DNA of 64,000 bases from Sulfolobales archaeon (lineage in GTDB: Archaea > Thermoproteota > Thermoprotei_A > Sulfolobales > NBVN01): the NCBI GenBank assembly GCA_026419835.1, contig JAOAKQ010000001.1:186001-250000 (forward strand). Reading direction: 5' to 3'. The translations under genes were made by a program, and so were the position numbers. Below the pieces are notes generated by a model that saw nothing but the letters and a program-made list of their open reading frames with translations, made no database searches and was not told the origin of the DNA. Every line of letters starts with the position of its first letter. Positions within the stretch are counted from its first letter, which is position 1. Below, piece by piece: positions 16,582 through 24,335 of the stretch.

Positions 16582-17734
16582 ATTTCAATTCTATCGTTCA
16601 GATTCATGCCGTTGAGATAATATTCGTTGAATATCCGATCTATCCGTATTTAAACACCTTTCAATTCTATCGTTCAGATTCATATATCGAGTTTCCTATA
16701 AATGCAAAGATTGTAAGGACAGAAAGCTTTCAATTCTATCGTTCAGATTCGAAAGAGTTCTTCAAGCACTACACAAAGGTACTGTCTGATCTTTCCCGAC
16801 TTTCAATTCTATCGTTCAGATTCAGCGGATTCGTTGTCTACTATTTGAATATATACTACGTTCTGAGCGACTTTCAATTCTATCGTTCAGATTCCACAGC
16901 GATGGATGGGGGGAACCGGGACCAAAGCACTACTTTCAATTCTATCGTTCAGATTCTTACGATACAGGGCCGCGAAGGATTGAACGAAGGTACAAGGAGA
17001 ACTTTCAATTCTATCGTTCAGATTCGTGGGGGGTCAATTGACCCCCCCGGCGTCCCTCAAACCTGACTTTCAATTCTATCGTTCAGATTCATACCGCATG
17101 GTAACCGTCAATGAGAGCTGATGGTAACCTGACTTTCAATTCTATCGTTCAGATTCTTCAACATAGTTTTTTCCGATTCGGCGCTCGATTTTCCTCTTTC
17201 AATTCTATCGTTCAGATTCTTCACTTTTCTATGTTTTTGTGGTTAATAAATCTTAAACTTCGTTTTTACTTTCAATTCTATCGTTCAGATTCAGCTGGTT
17301 TTTCGGCGCGTCTACTGAACCAAGAGTTCCATATCCTTTCAATTCTATCGTTCAGATTCTGTAATGTCGTGTTCGTCGGTAGACGTCTAATAATCGAGAA
17401 CTCTTTCAATTCTATCGTTCAGATTCACATTTTATGCGATAAGGTGACAGTCAATGCCGTGGGACAACTTTCAATTCTATCGTTCAGATTCCCCCAGTTA
17501 TATCACTCACTATATCTTCGTAGAAAGCGGCTATCCTTTCAATTCTATCGTTCAGATTCTTGAAGTAACGTAGATACTGTTGTCCGAGACAACTATGTAG
17601 CTTTCCTTTCAATTCTATCGTTCAGATTCTCACACATGCAAATACATATGGTGATGTCTTCATGGTGAAAAAAATCTTTCAATTCTATCGTTCAGATTCC
17701 GTGTTCCGCTTTTCCATCTCTATCGTTCAGATTC
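16582..17734 (-). CRISPR. CRISPR array, 17 repeats plus one degenerate repeat, transcribed on minus strand
   Basis: A 24-base repeat (plus strand CTTTCAATTCTATCG then TTCAGATTC) begins at 16582, 16658, 16727, 16800, 16871, 16933, 17002, 17067, 17133, 17196, 17269, 17336, 17403, 17468, 17536, 17606 and 17676. The first copy has A for C at its first base. A last copy at 17711-17734 has four mismatches in its left ten bases and follows a spacer of only 11 bases. The 16 other spacers are 38-52 bases. On the minus strand the repeat ends in ATTGAAAG, the usual archaeal crRNA 5' handle, so transcription is right to left. No cas genes are in this window. Open frames running through the array are artefacts. 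Confidence 0.98.
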
Positions 17735-17755
17735 TTCTATATCGTTATTGTCTGT

Positions 17756-17770
17756 GGGTTTTTAAGCTTT
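17756..17770 (-). promoter_or_regulatory. Putative CRISPR array promoter
   Basis: On the minus strand AAGCTTAAAAACCC is a good TATA-like element centred near 17763. Transcription would start about 26 bases downstream near 17737, just before the degenerate repeat. This agrees with the direction set by the repeat handle. The leader to the right is not uniformly A/T-rich. Confidence 0.5.
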
Positions 17771-17814
17771 ACCTTGGGAGCGCTTCCCGGTATTTAAGTC
17801 CTGCTTTTAAATGG

Positions 17815-18000
17815 GTTCAGCTAGCCCGCCCCGGTAGCTCTCTGCGTAGAAATCCCATGGTGATCTTGGGAATCGCTCCCGGGGGGCCGCAGTTACCATC
17901 GGGTGGCTACCTGAGGCTCAAGGTAGTAAAGCTTATTAGCTGGAAAGCCTAATCCCACGACTGCCGTGGGAATCAGTAGGGAGGTTCCCGATGGGTAAGG
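17815..18000 (+). ncRNA. Candidate structured RNA between the CRISPR array and prs
   Basis: This interval has no convincing gene but several stems. TTACCATCGGG at 17893-17903 pairs with CCCGATGGGTAA at 17987-17998 with one bulge. Enclosed are CTACCT/AGGTAG (17907-17926) and CCCACG/CGTGGG (17954-17970). A further stem ATCCCA...TGGGAAT lies at 17852-17872. The elements AATCCCA and GGGAATC occur twice about 100 bases apart (17851 and 17951; 17868 and 17968). TATA-like stretches at 17791-17798 and 17805-17811 could drive it on the plus strand. It does not match RNase P RNA or the conserved SRP RNA core that I know. The strand and ends are uncertain. Confidence 0.35.
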
Positions 18001-18006
18001 GGTTGG

Positions 18007-18021
18007 GGTTTATATGCTTTT
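18007..18021 (+). promoter_or_regulatory. TATA promoter probably serving prs
   Basis: GGTTTATATGCTTTT is a strong TATA-like match. Predicted transcription starts near 18039, leaving a 5' leader of about 110 bases before the prs GTG, long for this genome where many genes look leaderless. Confidence 0.5.
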
Positions 18022-18149
18022 CGGTCCCGAGTTGATTTCGAGTCTTTCTTCAGTTGATGTGGTGCTCTTGGTGTGTCTGTGTGCTGGCGGTTTCCGCTTC
18101 GCGCTGAGGTTCTGCGATATTATTTGCTGCGTGGTTTACGTTATCTGGT

Positions 18150-19058
18150 GTGCGTTGGGTGTTGGTCGCTAGTCTACCCGGCGACCCCGGCGTCGGTGCT
18201 GGGCTAGCTAGTCACCTCGGTCTGGAGGTTCTACCGGTTTTCTCTAGGAGGTTTCCCGACGGCGAGATCTACCTTAGGTTCCCCCATGTGGTCGAGGGGG
18301 GTGAGGTCCTGCTGGTTCAGTCCATGTACCCGGCTCAGAGCGATCGCTTGGTGGAGGTCCTCCTAGCTCTGGAGGCTCTGGGTAGGTACGGGAATAGGGT
18401 GCACCTGCTGGTCACGTACCTAGCCTACGCTCGCCAGGATAGGGAGTTTCTGAGCGGTGAGGCCGCCAGCCTCAGGTCCATCGTTAGGGCCGTGACGGCC
18501 TGCGGTCTGGAGACCCTGGTAACGGTGGACGCGCACAACCCGCGCGCCGTTAGGGAGGCGATGGCCGGCGGTAGGTACCTCAACCTAGTCCCCGGGGAGG
18601 TATTCGCAGAGGCGATATCCAGGAAGTACGGGGGCAGGGGGATCTCGGTGGTGGCCCCGGATAGGGGGGCCGCGGATAGAGCTAGAGAGCTGGCGAAGCA
18701 CCTAGGCGGGGACTACGTGGTCGTCAGCAAGGTGCGCGATAGGGTTACGGGTAGAGTGGAGCACGACCTCAGCGCGCTGGACTCCGCGCGGGACCTGGCG
18801 GTAGTAGTTGACGACATAGTCAGCACCGGCGGGACCGTCGCCAGCATAGCTTCTTACCTAACCAGCAGGGGCGTCGAGGTGGTTGTGGCGGCATCGCACG
18901 CTCTACTGGTGGGAGACGCTTACGAGAGGTTGGTGGAGTCCGGAGTGAGGGAGGTCTACGCGCTTCAGACAGTGCCCCCGGCGCGGACCGGCGTTACCTA
19001 CCTGAACCCCGTTCCGTACATAGCTAGGGAGCTTAGGAGGGAGGGGATCGTTAAGTAG
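18150..19058 (+). CDS. prs: Ribose-phosphate pyrophosphokinase (PRPP synthetase)
   Basis: A 302-residue enzyme that makes PRPP from ribose 5-phosphate and ATP for nucleotide, histidine and tryptophan synthesis. Visible motifs are RRFPDGEIYLRF near 33-44, the flexible loop TYLAYARQDRE near 88-98, VDAHNP near 128-133, and the PRPP-binding loop VVVDDIVSTGGT near 216-227. The length is normal. GTG start. Codons are clearly more GC-rich than in most genes here (39 of 60 bases in 18601-18660 are G or C), with GTG, CTG and AGG replacing GTA, CTA and AGA. Confidence 0.95.
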   Translation: MRWVLVASLPGDPGVGAGLASHLGLEVLPVFSRRFPDGEIYLRFPHVVEGGEVLLVQSMYPAQSDRLVEVLLALEALGRYGNRVHLLVTYLAYARQDREFLSGEAASLRSIVRAVTACGLETLVTVDAHNPRAVREAMAGGRYLNLVPGEVFAEAISRKYGGRGISVVAPDRGAADRARELAKHLGGDYVVVSKVRDRVTGRVEHDLSALDSARDLAVVVDDIVSTGGTVASIASYLTSRGVEVVVAASHALLVGDAYERLVESGVREVYALQTVPPARTGVTYLNPVPYIARELRREGIVK

Positions 19059-19100
19059 TTAAATACTCCCCCGGAGTAGCTACCCGGAGCTAGCTCGAGG

Positions 19101-20129
19101 ATGTTCAGCAGCGGCCTAATCTACGTATACCTCTCGGGAGCGCACAAGACCATACCCAAGGCCGAGGTTATGGCCATAGCTGAAGCTGAGGGCATCGAGG
19201 TCAGGCCGGTGCTAGACCTAGACCAGCTCCTAGTTCTCTACTCGAGCCCGGAGCTAGTGGAGTTCCTGAAGCTGAGGTCTGCGTACTCCCGCAGGCTCGG
19301 TAGGGTTCTGTGGGTAGGCCGTGTCGAGAACGTGGAAGAGGGAGCGGCGGAAGTCGCGGAGAAGCTGGGGAGCGGCGGAGTTAGGTCCGTGAAGCTGGAG
19401 TTCAGAGACCTGAAGGGCTTCGATAAGGAGAGGAACTACGAAGCCGTTAGGAGGTCCCTGGTCGAGAGCGGCCTAGTTCTAGGCGGAGATAGCGGCATCG
19501 TTCTAGACGCCATAGTTTCTCAGGAGGTAGTCGTCTTAGGTTTGAGGCAGTGCGAGGTCAGGTTGAAGGACTTCTTCAGTAGGTGGACGAATAGGAGACC
19601 GGTCTACCTACCGGGAGCTCTAAACCCCGACATATCGAGAGTATTCGTAAACTTGAGTAGAGCTAGCTTGAGGAGAAGCACCGCCTTCTACGACCCGCTC
19701 TGCGGTGTCGGGAGCTTTCTTCTAGAAGCCTGCTACATGGGGTTGAAGTACTCTGGGAGCGATATAGATGAGAGGAGCGTTAGGGGTGCCGCGAAGAACT
19801 TGGAGAGCTACGGGTGCCTACCCGAGGTGTTCTTGGCCGACGTCTGCAGAATGCCGGCCAGCGAGGTCGGTGCTATAGGTACCGACATGCCCTACGGTAG
19901 GCAGACGAAGCCCCGCGGAGGCGGTGCCGCAGACCTCGTTAAGTGCCTAGTCGAGAACTCCGAGAGCTCTCTCCGCAGGGGGTCGTACCTAGTGTTCGCC
20001 CAGAGTAGTGAGCTGGAGAGGGACGTCTACAGGGTTGTAGGTAGGTACGACTTCGAAATCGTTGAGGTGCACCAGAACTGGGTTCACGGCTCTCTCACTA
20101 GAACTATATACGTACTGAAGAGAGTTTAG
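19101..20129 (+). CDS. tRNA (guanine-N2)-methyltransferase, THUMP type (Trm-G10-like)
   Basis: A 342-residue protein with an N-terminal THUMP-like half and a Rossmann methyltransferase half. The AdoMet loop is DPLCGVGSFLLEA near residues 204-216, the acidic loop is GSDIDE near 226-231, and the catalytic motif is TDMPYG near 265-270, a variant of DPPYG. Archaeal relatives methylate G10 of tRNA. The TDMPYG substitution (T for N/D and M for the first P) is unusual for the family and may affect activity. ATG start 42 bases after prs. Confidence 0.85.
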   Translation: MFSSGLIYVYLSGAHKTIPKAEVMAIAEAEGIEVRPVLDLDQLLVLYSSPELVEFLKLRSAYSRRLGRVLWVGRVENVEEGAAEVAEKLGSGGVRSVKLEFRDLKGFDKERNYEAVRRSLVESGLVLGGDSGIVLDAIVSQEVVVLGLRQCEVRLKDFFSRWTNRRPVYLPGALNPDISRVFVNLSRASLRRSTAFYDPLCGVGSFLLEACYMGLKYSGSDIDERSVRGAAKNLESYGCLPEVFLADVCRMPASEVGAIGTDMPYGRQTKPRGGGAADLVKCLVENSESSLRRGSYLVFAQSSELERDVYRVVGRYDFEIVEVHQNWVHGSLTRTIYVLKRV

Positions 20130-20143
20130 AGAGGAGGTTGGGG

Positions 20144-20377
20144 ATGAAGATCCCGCTGATACTGGTACTGTACGGACTACTTCTCGTGGCTTCGGTACCT
20201 CTAGTAGTAAGAGCCGCTACCGCAGTTAGAAAACTCGTAGAGACGTACCTAACTGCACTAGGTTCCGCAGTACTCGAACTACTTCTCGCAGGGTCCGTAC
20301 TCGCTGGAGCTCTCTACGTCTGGCTTAGGATAGCTAGGTGGCTAGTGAGTAGGAGGTGCAGAGAGCTCGGTTCCTAA
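20144..20377 (+). CDS. Small two-helix membrane protein
   Basis: A 77-residue protein with two hydrophobic segments, about residues 3-24 and 39-60, separated by a basic/charged loop (RKLVETYLT) and ending in a basic tail RWLVSRRCREL. I chose ATG at 20144 because GAGGAGG at 20131-20137 is a well-placed ribosome binding site; an in-frame TTG six bases earlier falls too close to it. Function unknown. It follows the methyltransferase by 14 bases and is probably cotranscribed. Confidence 0.65.
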   Translation: MKIPLILVLYGLLLVASVPLVVRAATAVRKLVETYLTALGSAVLELLLAGSVLAGALYVWLRIARWLVSRRCRELGS

Positions 20378-20491
20378 GCACCACTCGATTCCCGTAGAAG
20401 TGCGCGACCTCTACTCTACGTCGAGAGCGCTCGCGCCTACTTAAGCTGGTGGACCTAGTTCATAAATTCTTGGGAGTAGAGTAGAAGCGGT

Positions 20492-21214
20492 GTGCTGGTG
20501 ACTACGGAGTTACTCTACCTGAAGGATAGCTACCTAAGGGAGTTCGAAGCGGTGGTTGTCGAGGTAGCTGATAACTACGTAGTACTCGATAGAACGGCCT
20601 TCCACCCCACTAGCGGGGGTGTTGATAAGGACCTCGGGTCTCTAGTTCGCGGAGACTCGGTCTACGAGGTCGTTGACGTGGTTATCGAAAGCGGTGACGT
20701 GGTTAAGCACGTAGTTAGGTCTACCTCAGGCCTATTCCCTGGTGCCGTAGTTAGGGGAGTGATCGACTGGGGTAGGCGCTACAGGTTAATGAGGCTCCAC
20801 ACAGCTTCACACATACTCTCAGCGGTTATGTACAGAGACTTCTCTGCGCTAATAACCGGTGGGCACGTGTACCCGGAGTACGCTAGAGACGACTTCGACT
20901 TCGAGAAGTTCGATAGGGAGGTTTTCGAGGAGGCTTTTCGAAAAGTAAATGAGGTTGTTGGGTGGGGTCTCGAGGTGAAGATATACTGGCTGCCGAGAGA
21001 TGAAGCTCTTAAAATTCCCGGAATAACCAAGCTGGCTCAGAGGTCTCTTCCTCAAGTTCCCTACCTAAGAATTGTTGAAATTCCCGGAGTCGACGTTCAA
21101 GCCGATGGAGGGCCTCACGTTAGAAGCACATCTGAAATAGGGTTCGTTAAGCTACTTAAAGTCGAGAACCGGGGGAAGAAGAGGAAGAGAGTGTACTACA
21201 CGGTAGAACCGTAG
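20492..21214 (+). CDS. alaX: Alanyl-tRNA editing protein AlaX
   Basis: A 240-residue free-standing editing domain. It carries the AlaRS-type segment TAFHPTSGGVDKDLG near 36-50, the zinc motif HTASH near 105-109, and the second metal/active-site region VDVQADGGPHV near 204-214, where the usual threonine before histidine is proline. AlaX proteins hydrolyse serine or glycine wrongly attached to tRNA-Ala. The length and glycine-rich motif indicate the medium form (AlaX-M). A TATA-like CATAAATTC lies about 30 bases upstream of the start. Confidence 0.92.
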   Translation: MLVTTELLYLKDSYLREFEAVVVEVADNYVVLDRTAFHPTSGGVDKDLGSLVRGDSVYEVVDVVIESGDVVKHVVRSTSGLFPGAVVRGVIDWGRRYRLMRLHTASHILSAVMYRDFSALITGGHVYPEYARDDFDFEKFDREVFEEAFRKVNEVVGWGLEVKIYWLPRDEALKIPGITKLAQRSLPQVPYLRIVEIPGVDVQADGGPHVRSTSEIGFVKLLKVENRGKKRKRVYYTVEP

Positions 21215-21226
21215 CGCGCGGGGTTA

Positions 21227-22633
21227 GTGGAGTTGAGTAAGATTAACCTACTGGAGCTTACGAGCGACCGGGTAGTGGCGGCACTCAGGAGTGGTGAGCT
21301 CACCGCAGCTGTTTTCGGTCTCGGCGCTGTCGGCCTAGCGGTAGCGGCTGTCTGGCTTAGAGCTGGTGCGAGAGTTATCGGTGTCGATGTAGATGTAGGT
21401 AAGGTAGAGAAGATAAGCAGTGGCGAGGTTCCCCACCCCGAGGGCGTAGTCGTAGAGACAATTCGAGAAGCGGTGCGTAGTGGTAGGTTTAGAGCTCTAA
21501 CTAGTGGGGAGGTAGCCGTTGGAGAGTCCAACATCTCCATAGTCGTCGTCCCAGTTCTCTACACCTCGACAACCCCAGATTTCAGAGCTCTGGATAGCGC
21601 TATAGCGACTATAGGGAAGAACATGGAGAGGGGACACGCGGTCGTAGTCGAGACCTCCCTACCACCTCTAACAATCGAGAGCAGGGTTAAGCCTATGCTG
21701 GAGAAGTACTCGGGACTCACCGCCGACGTAGACTTCGCGCTGATATACAGCCCCGAGAGGGTCCTCGTTGGCAGAGCTGTTGAGGATGTAGAGACCCGGT
21801 ATCCGAAGGTCGTATCCGGTATTGGACCCAGGTCCCTCGCTCTAGCGGAAGCTCTCTACGGTAGTATAGCTAGAGCGGGTGTTGTCAGAGCCTCGAGTCC
21901 TCGCGTAGCGGAATTCGCTAAGTTAGCTGAGGGCGTGTATAGAGACGTTAACATAGCTCTAGCAAACGAACTAGCTAGACTCGCGAGAGTTCTCGGAGTC
22001 GACTTCACCGAAGTTATCGAGATAGCCAATACCCAGCCCTACTCACACATTCACAGACCCGGTGCCGGGGTCGGGGGGCACTGCATACCGGTCTACCCGA
22101 AGTTCCTGAGCTGGGTCGGTAGGTTGCGCGGAGTTGGTCTAGAGCTTGTCGAGCACGCTAGGCTAATCAACGAACTACAGCCTCTGGACATCGTGAGGCT
22201 CCTCCTCTCCCTACTGAGTGGGAGGCCCACGAGTAGGGGGAGGGTAGCCGTTCTAGGCCTAGCCTACAGAGGTAACGTAGCTATATCGACAAACTCACCA
22301 ACGTACCGCATAGTGGAGGAGTTACTGCACCTAGGCTTCTCGGTCGTAGTTCACGACCCTCTAGTACGTGAAGACCGCCAGCTCTCTTCTCTAGGTGCGG
22401 ACCTGGTTAGCGGTATAGCTGAAGCTGTAGAAGGTTGCGACGCTGTTGTAGTGGCTACGGACCACGACGTATATAGGGAGCTCACTCCGTGCGACCTCTC
22501 CAAGCTATCAAAGACTCGGGGCTTAGTCATAGTCGATGGCAGGGACGTCTTGAAGTTGGGCGCGTGCTGCGACACTACCTACGTAGGTGTTGGTAGGGGT
22601 GTGAAGTGCCTGGGGGACGGCAGGGATGTCTAG
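21227..22633 (+). CDS. Nucleotide-sugar 6-dehydrogenase (UDP-ManNAc/UDP-glucose dehydrogenase family)
   Basis: A 468-residue NAD enzyme that oxidises a UDP-sugar to the uronate. The N-terminal Rossmann loop is FGLGAVGLAVA near 29-39, the central domain has EFAKLAEGVYRDVNIALANELA near 224-245 with the conserved lysine, and the catalytic cysteine lies in GVGGHCIPVYP near 281-291. The layout fits the WecC branch, which supplies sugars for N-glycans or surface polysaccharides; substrate is inferred. GTG start. Its 3' end overlaps the next gene by 8 bases. Confidence 0.9.
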   Translation: MELSKINLLELTSDRVVAALRSGELTAAVFGLGAVGLAVAAVWLRAGARVIGVDVDVGKVEKISSGEVPHPEGVVVETIREAVRSGRFRALTSGEVAVGESNISIVVVPVLYTSTTPDFRALDSAIATIGKNMERGHAVVVETSLPPLTIESRVKPMLEKYSGLTADVDFALIYSPERVLVGRAVEDVETRYPKVVSGIGPRSLALAEALYGSIARAGVVRASSPRVAEFAKLAEGVYRDVNIALANELARLARVLGVDFTEVIEIANTQPYSHIHRPGAGVGGHCIPVYPKFLSWVGRLRGVGLELVEHARLINELQPLDIVRLLLSLLSGRPTSRGRVAVLGLAYRGNVAISTNSPTYRIVEELLHLGFSVVVHDPLVREDRQLSSLGADLVSGIAEAVEGCDAVVVATDHDVYRELTPCDLSKLSKTRGLVIVDGRDVLKLGACCDTTYVGVGRGVKCLGDGRDV

Positions 22634-23480
22634 GTCGCTGCGCAGCCGAAGCGCGGAGAGCGGGGTCCCCTACGAAGTACTGGAGGAAGCTATAGTCGCC
22701 TCACTGACTAGGGCGTCCATGTACTTGAAGTCCGCGTTCGTTAGTAAGAAGCCGGTGGGGCTCGGGCGAGGCGGGGACGTCTCCAGGGAGTTCGACGTAG
22801 TCGTGGAGAAGATAGTCTACAGAACTCTGAGCGACTACCTCGGGGACGTGAAGCTGGTATCTGAAGAAATTGGGAGCGCTGGGGAGGGGTCCTGGCTAGC
22901 CGTGCTGGACCCAGTCGATGGTAGCGCGAATTTTGAGGCGGGCATCCCCCTGGCGTCTATAAGTCTAGGAATCTCGAGAAACCGGGAAAATGCGAAGGTA
23001 GGGGACATCGAGGCAGCGGCCGTAGCTGAAGTCTTTAGAGACGTCATCTACTACTACGATAAGTCTTCGGGTTTCAAGACTATCGGTGCTAGAATTGAGA
23101 GGAGGCCCAGTCCCAGCAACATCGTCCTAGGCTACTTCGAGAGCTTAGAGTCGTTTAAACCGTACCTGAACTTCTCCAAGATATCGGGCTTGAAGCCCAG
23201 GTTGAGGTCTCTCGGTAGTGCGGCTCTGGACGTAGTCTACGTAGCGCTTGGTATTGCTATGGGGTTCGTAGACGCTAGAGCTAGACTGAGAAACGTCGAC
23301 CTAGCTCCGTCGCTAGCTATAGCGAAGAGCCTGGGGGCTGGTGCGTACCTTTGTAGCGGTGCGGACGCTACTAGCATCACTATAAGAGAGGTAGCTAGAG
23401 TAGAGTGCGTAGTTGTAGGGTACGATGAGAAGATAGCTAGAGAGCTACTTAAAGCCGCTTCCAGCGAGCTGAGTCCGTAG
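22626..23480 (+). CDS. Inositol monophosphatase-family phosphatase
   Basis: A 284-residue metal-dependent phosphatase. Two metal-site motifs are clear, LVSEEIG near 78-84 and LDPVDGSANFEAG near 97-109, and a third, NVDLAPSLAIAKSLGAG near 224-240, replaces the usual WDxAA. Archaeal members act on inositol phosphate, fructose 1,6-bisphosphate or NAD(P). Overlap with the dehydrogenase suggests one transcript, but a sugar-phosphate role there is inference. Confidence 0.88.
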   Translation: MSRSLRSRSAESGVPYEVLEEAIVASLTRASMYLKSAFVSKKPVGLGRGGDVSREFDVVVEKIVYRTLSDYLGDVKLVSEEIGSAGEGSWLAVLDPVDGSANFEAGIPLASISLGISRNRENAKVGDIEAAAVAEVFRDVIYYYDKSSGFKTIGARIERRPSPSNIVLGYFESLESFKPYLNFSKISGLKPRLRSLGSAALDVVYVALGIAMGFVDARARLRNVDLAPSLAIAKSLGAGAYLCSGADATSITIREVARVECVVVGYDEKIARELLKAASSELSP

Positions 23481-23565
23481 CGCGGTGGAGTAGGTACTGA
23501 AGTACGTGGTTCGGGCAGTACTCGAGTTTTTAAGTACTCCGAATAGCTGAGGACCCACTAGGGAT

Positions 23566-24297
23566 GTGAGTAGAGTGGTCGGTATCATAGCGGAGTTCTC
23601 GACATACTACTGGGTACTCACGGTACTGAACGCCGTCTCTGGAGGACCTAGTGCGTGGTCCGCTATCGCGTCTTTCGCACTCTACCTAGCTATGAAGATC
23701 GCGAACAACTACAGAATTCCTCTACTATCCATAACCGTTAAAAGCGCTAGCGGTTCTGTGTTCGACTTCATCGAGTGGGAGAACAACTCAGCTCTCATTA
23801 GAGTGAGGCTGAGTAGTGGGGGAGGGCTGAGACTCTCCATTTCTCTATGTACTTTGGTATTCGCGGGGACAGCGGCCCTATCTCTAGCTGGAAATCCGCC
23901 GGGAGGCCTGGACTTATCTAAGCTACCGCTACTGCTAGCCATCCTCTCCATCTCCGCTCTATTCTACAGCTCGAACTCGGCCTACATTAAGACGATGGGA
24001 GTCACGGTTCCGGTAGTGTCTTCGGTAGCCTACGCAACTCTAGTGAACCTAGCTATCTGGCTACTACTCGGTGAGAGATACCTCTACGCAGCCTCCGTTC
24101 TAATGAACTTCACCGCCGTGGTTCTGGGGTGCGATATACTGACTATTAAGTGGGCAGTACTCAGCAATACTAAGTCCCTAGTTATAGGAGGTCTCGGATT
24201 GTACGACGCCGTAGTTCTAGTACCGGCAGTTTCGTACCTCGCTTCATCAATAATCGTCGTCTCTATGAAGTCCGTCCTCCCGAATTTACTCCCCTAA
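23566..24297 (+). CDS. DUF1614-like membrane protein
   Basis: A 243-residue protein with about six hydrophobic segments. A short soluble loop with SGSVFDFIEWENNSALIRVRL lies near 60-80, and the C-terminal part has LGCDILTIKWAVLSNTKSLVIGGLGLYDAVVLVPAVSYL, resembling the GADLL ... SIGGAGxxDGI pattern of DUF1614 membrane proteins. The aspartate-containing glycine motif is the best family clue. Function unknown. The start is GTG at 23566; TATA-like GTTTTTAAGTAC lies near 23526. Confidence 0.6.
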   Translation: MSRVVGIIAEFSTYYWVLTVLNAVSGGPSAWSAIASFALYLAMKIANNYRIPLLSITVKSASGSVFDFIEWENNSALIRVRLSSGGGLRLSISLCTLVFAGTAALSLAGNPPGGLDLSKLPLLLAILSISALFYSSNSAYIKTMGVTVPVVSSVAYATLVNLAIWLLLGERYLYAASVLMNFTAVVLGCDILTIKWAVLSNTKSLVIGGLGLYDAVVLVPAVSYLASSIIVVSMKSVLPNLLP

Positions 24298-24335
24298 CTC
24301 TCGAACGGCTGGTTTACCGTGCGAGTCTCGCACTA

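Noticed and set aside
16845-17563. Long open frames in the CRISPR array that would encode repetitive peptides with FNSIVQI or FQFYRSDS
   Set aside because: They arise because the repeat has no stop in some frames. Codon use is unlike real genes and each repeat unit is CRISPR DNA.
17735-18149. SRP RNA between the CRISPR array and prs
   Set aside because: The interval is short for an archaeal SRP RNA and I find no GGAA...GGAAG/AGCAG helix-8 core.
15841-20130. GC-rich segment as a horizontally acquired island
   Set aside because: The genes are core metabolic and tRNA functions in normal archaeal context, and no integrase, insertion sequence or attachment repeat is visible.
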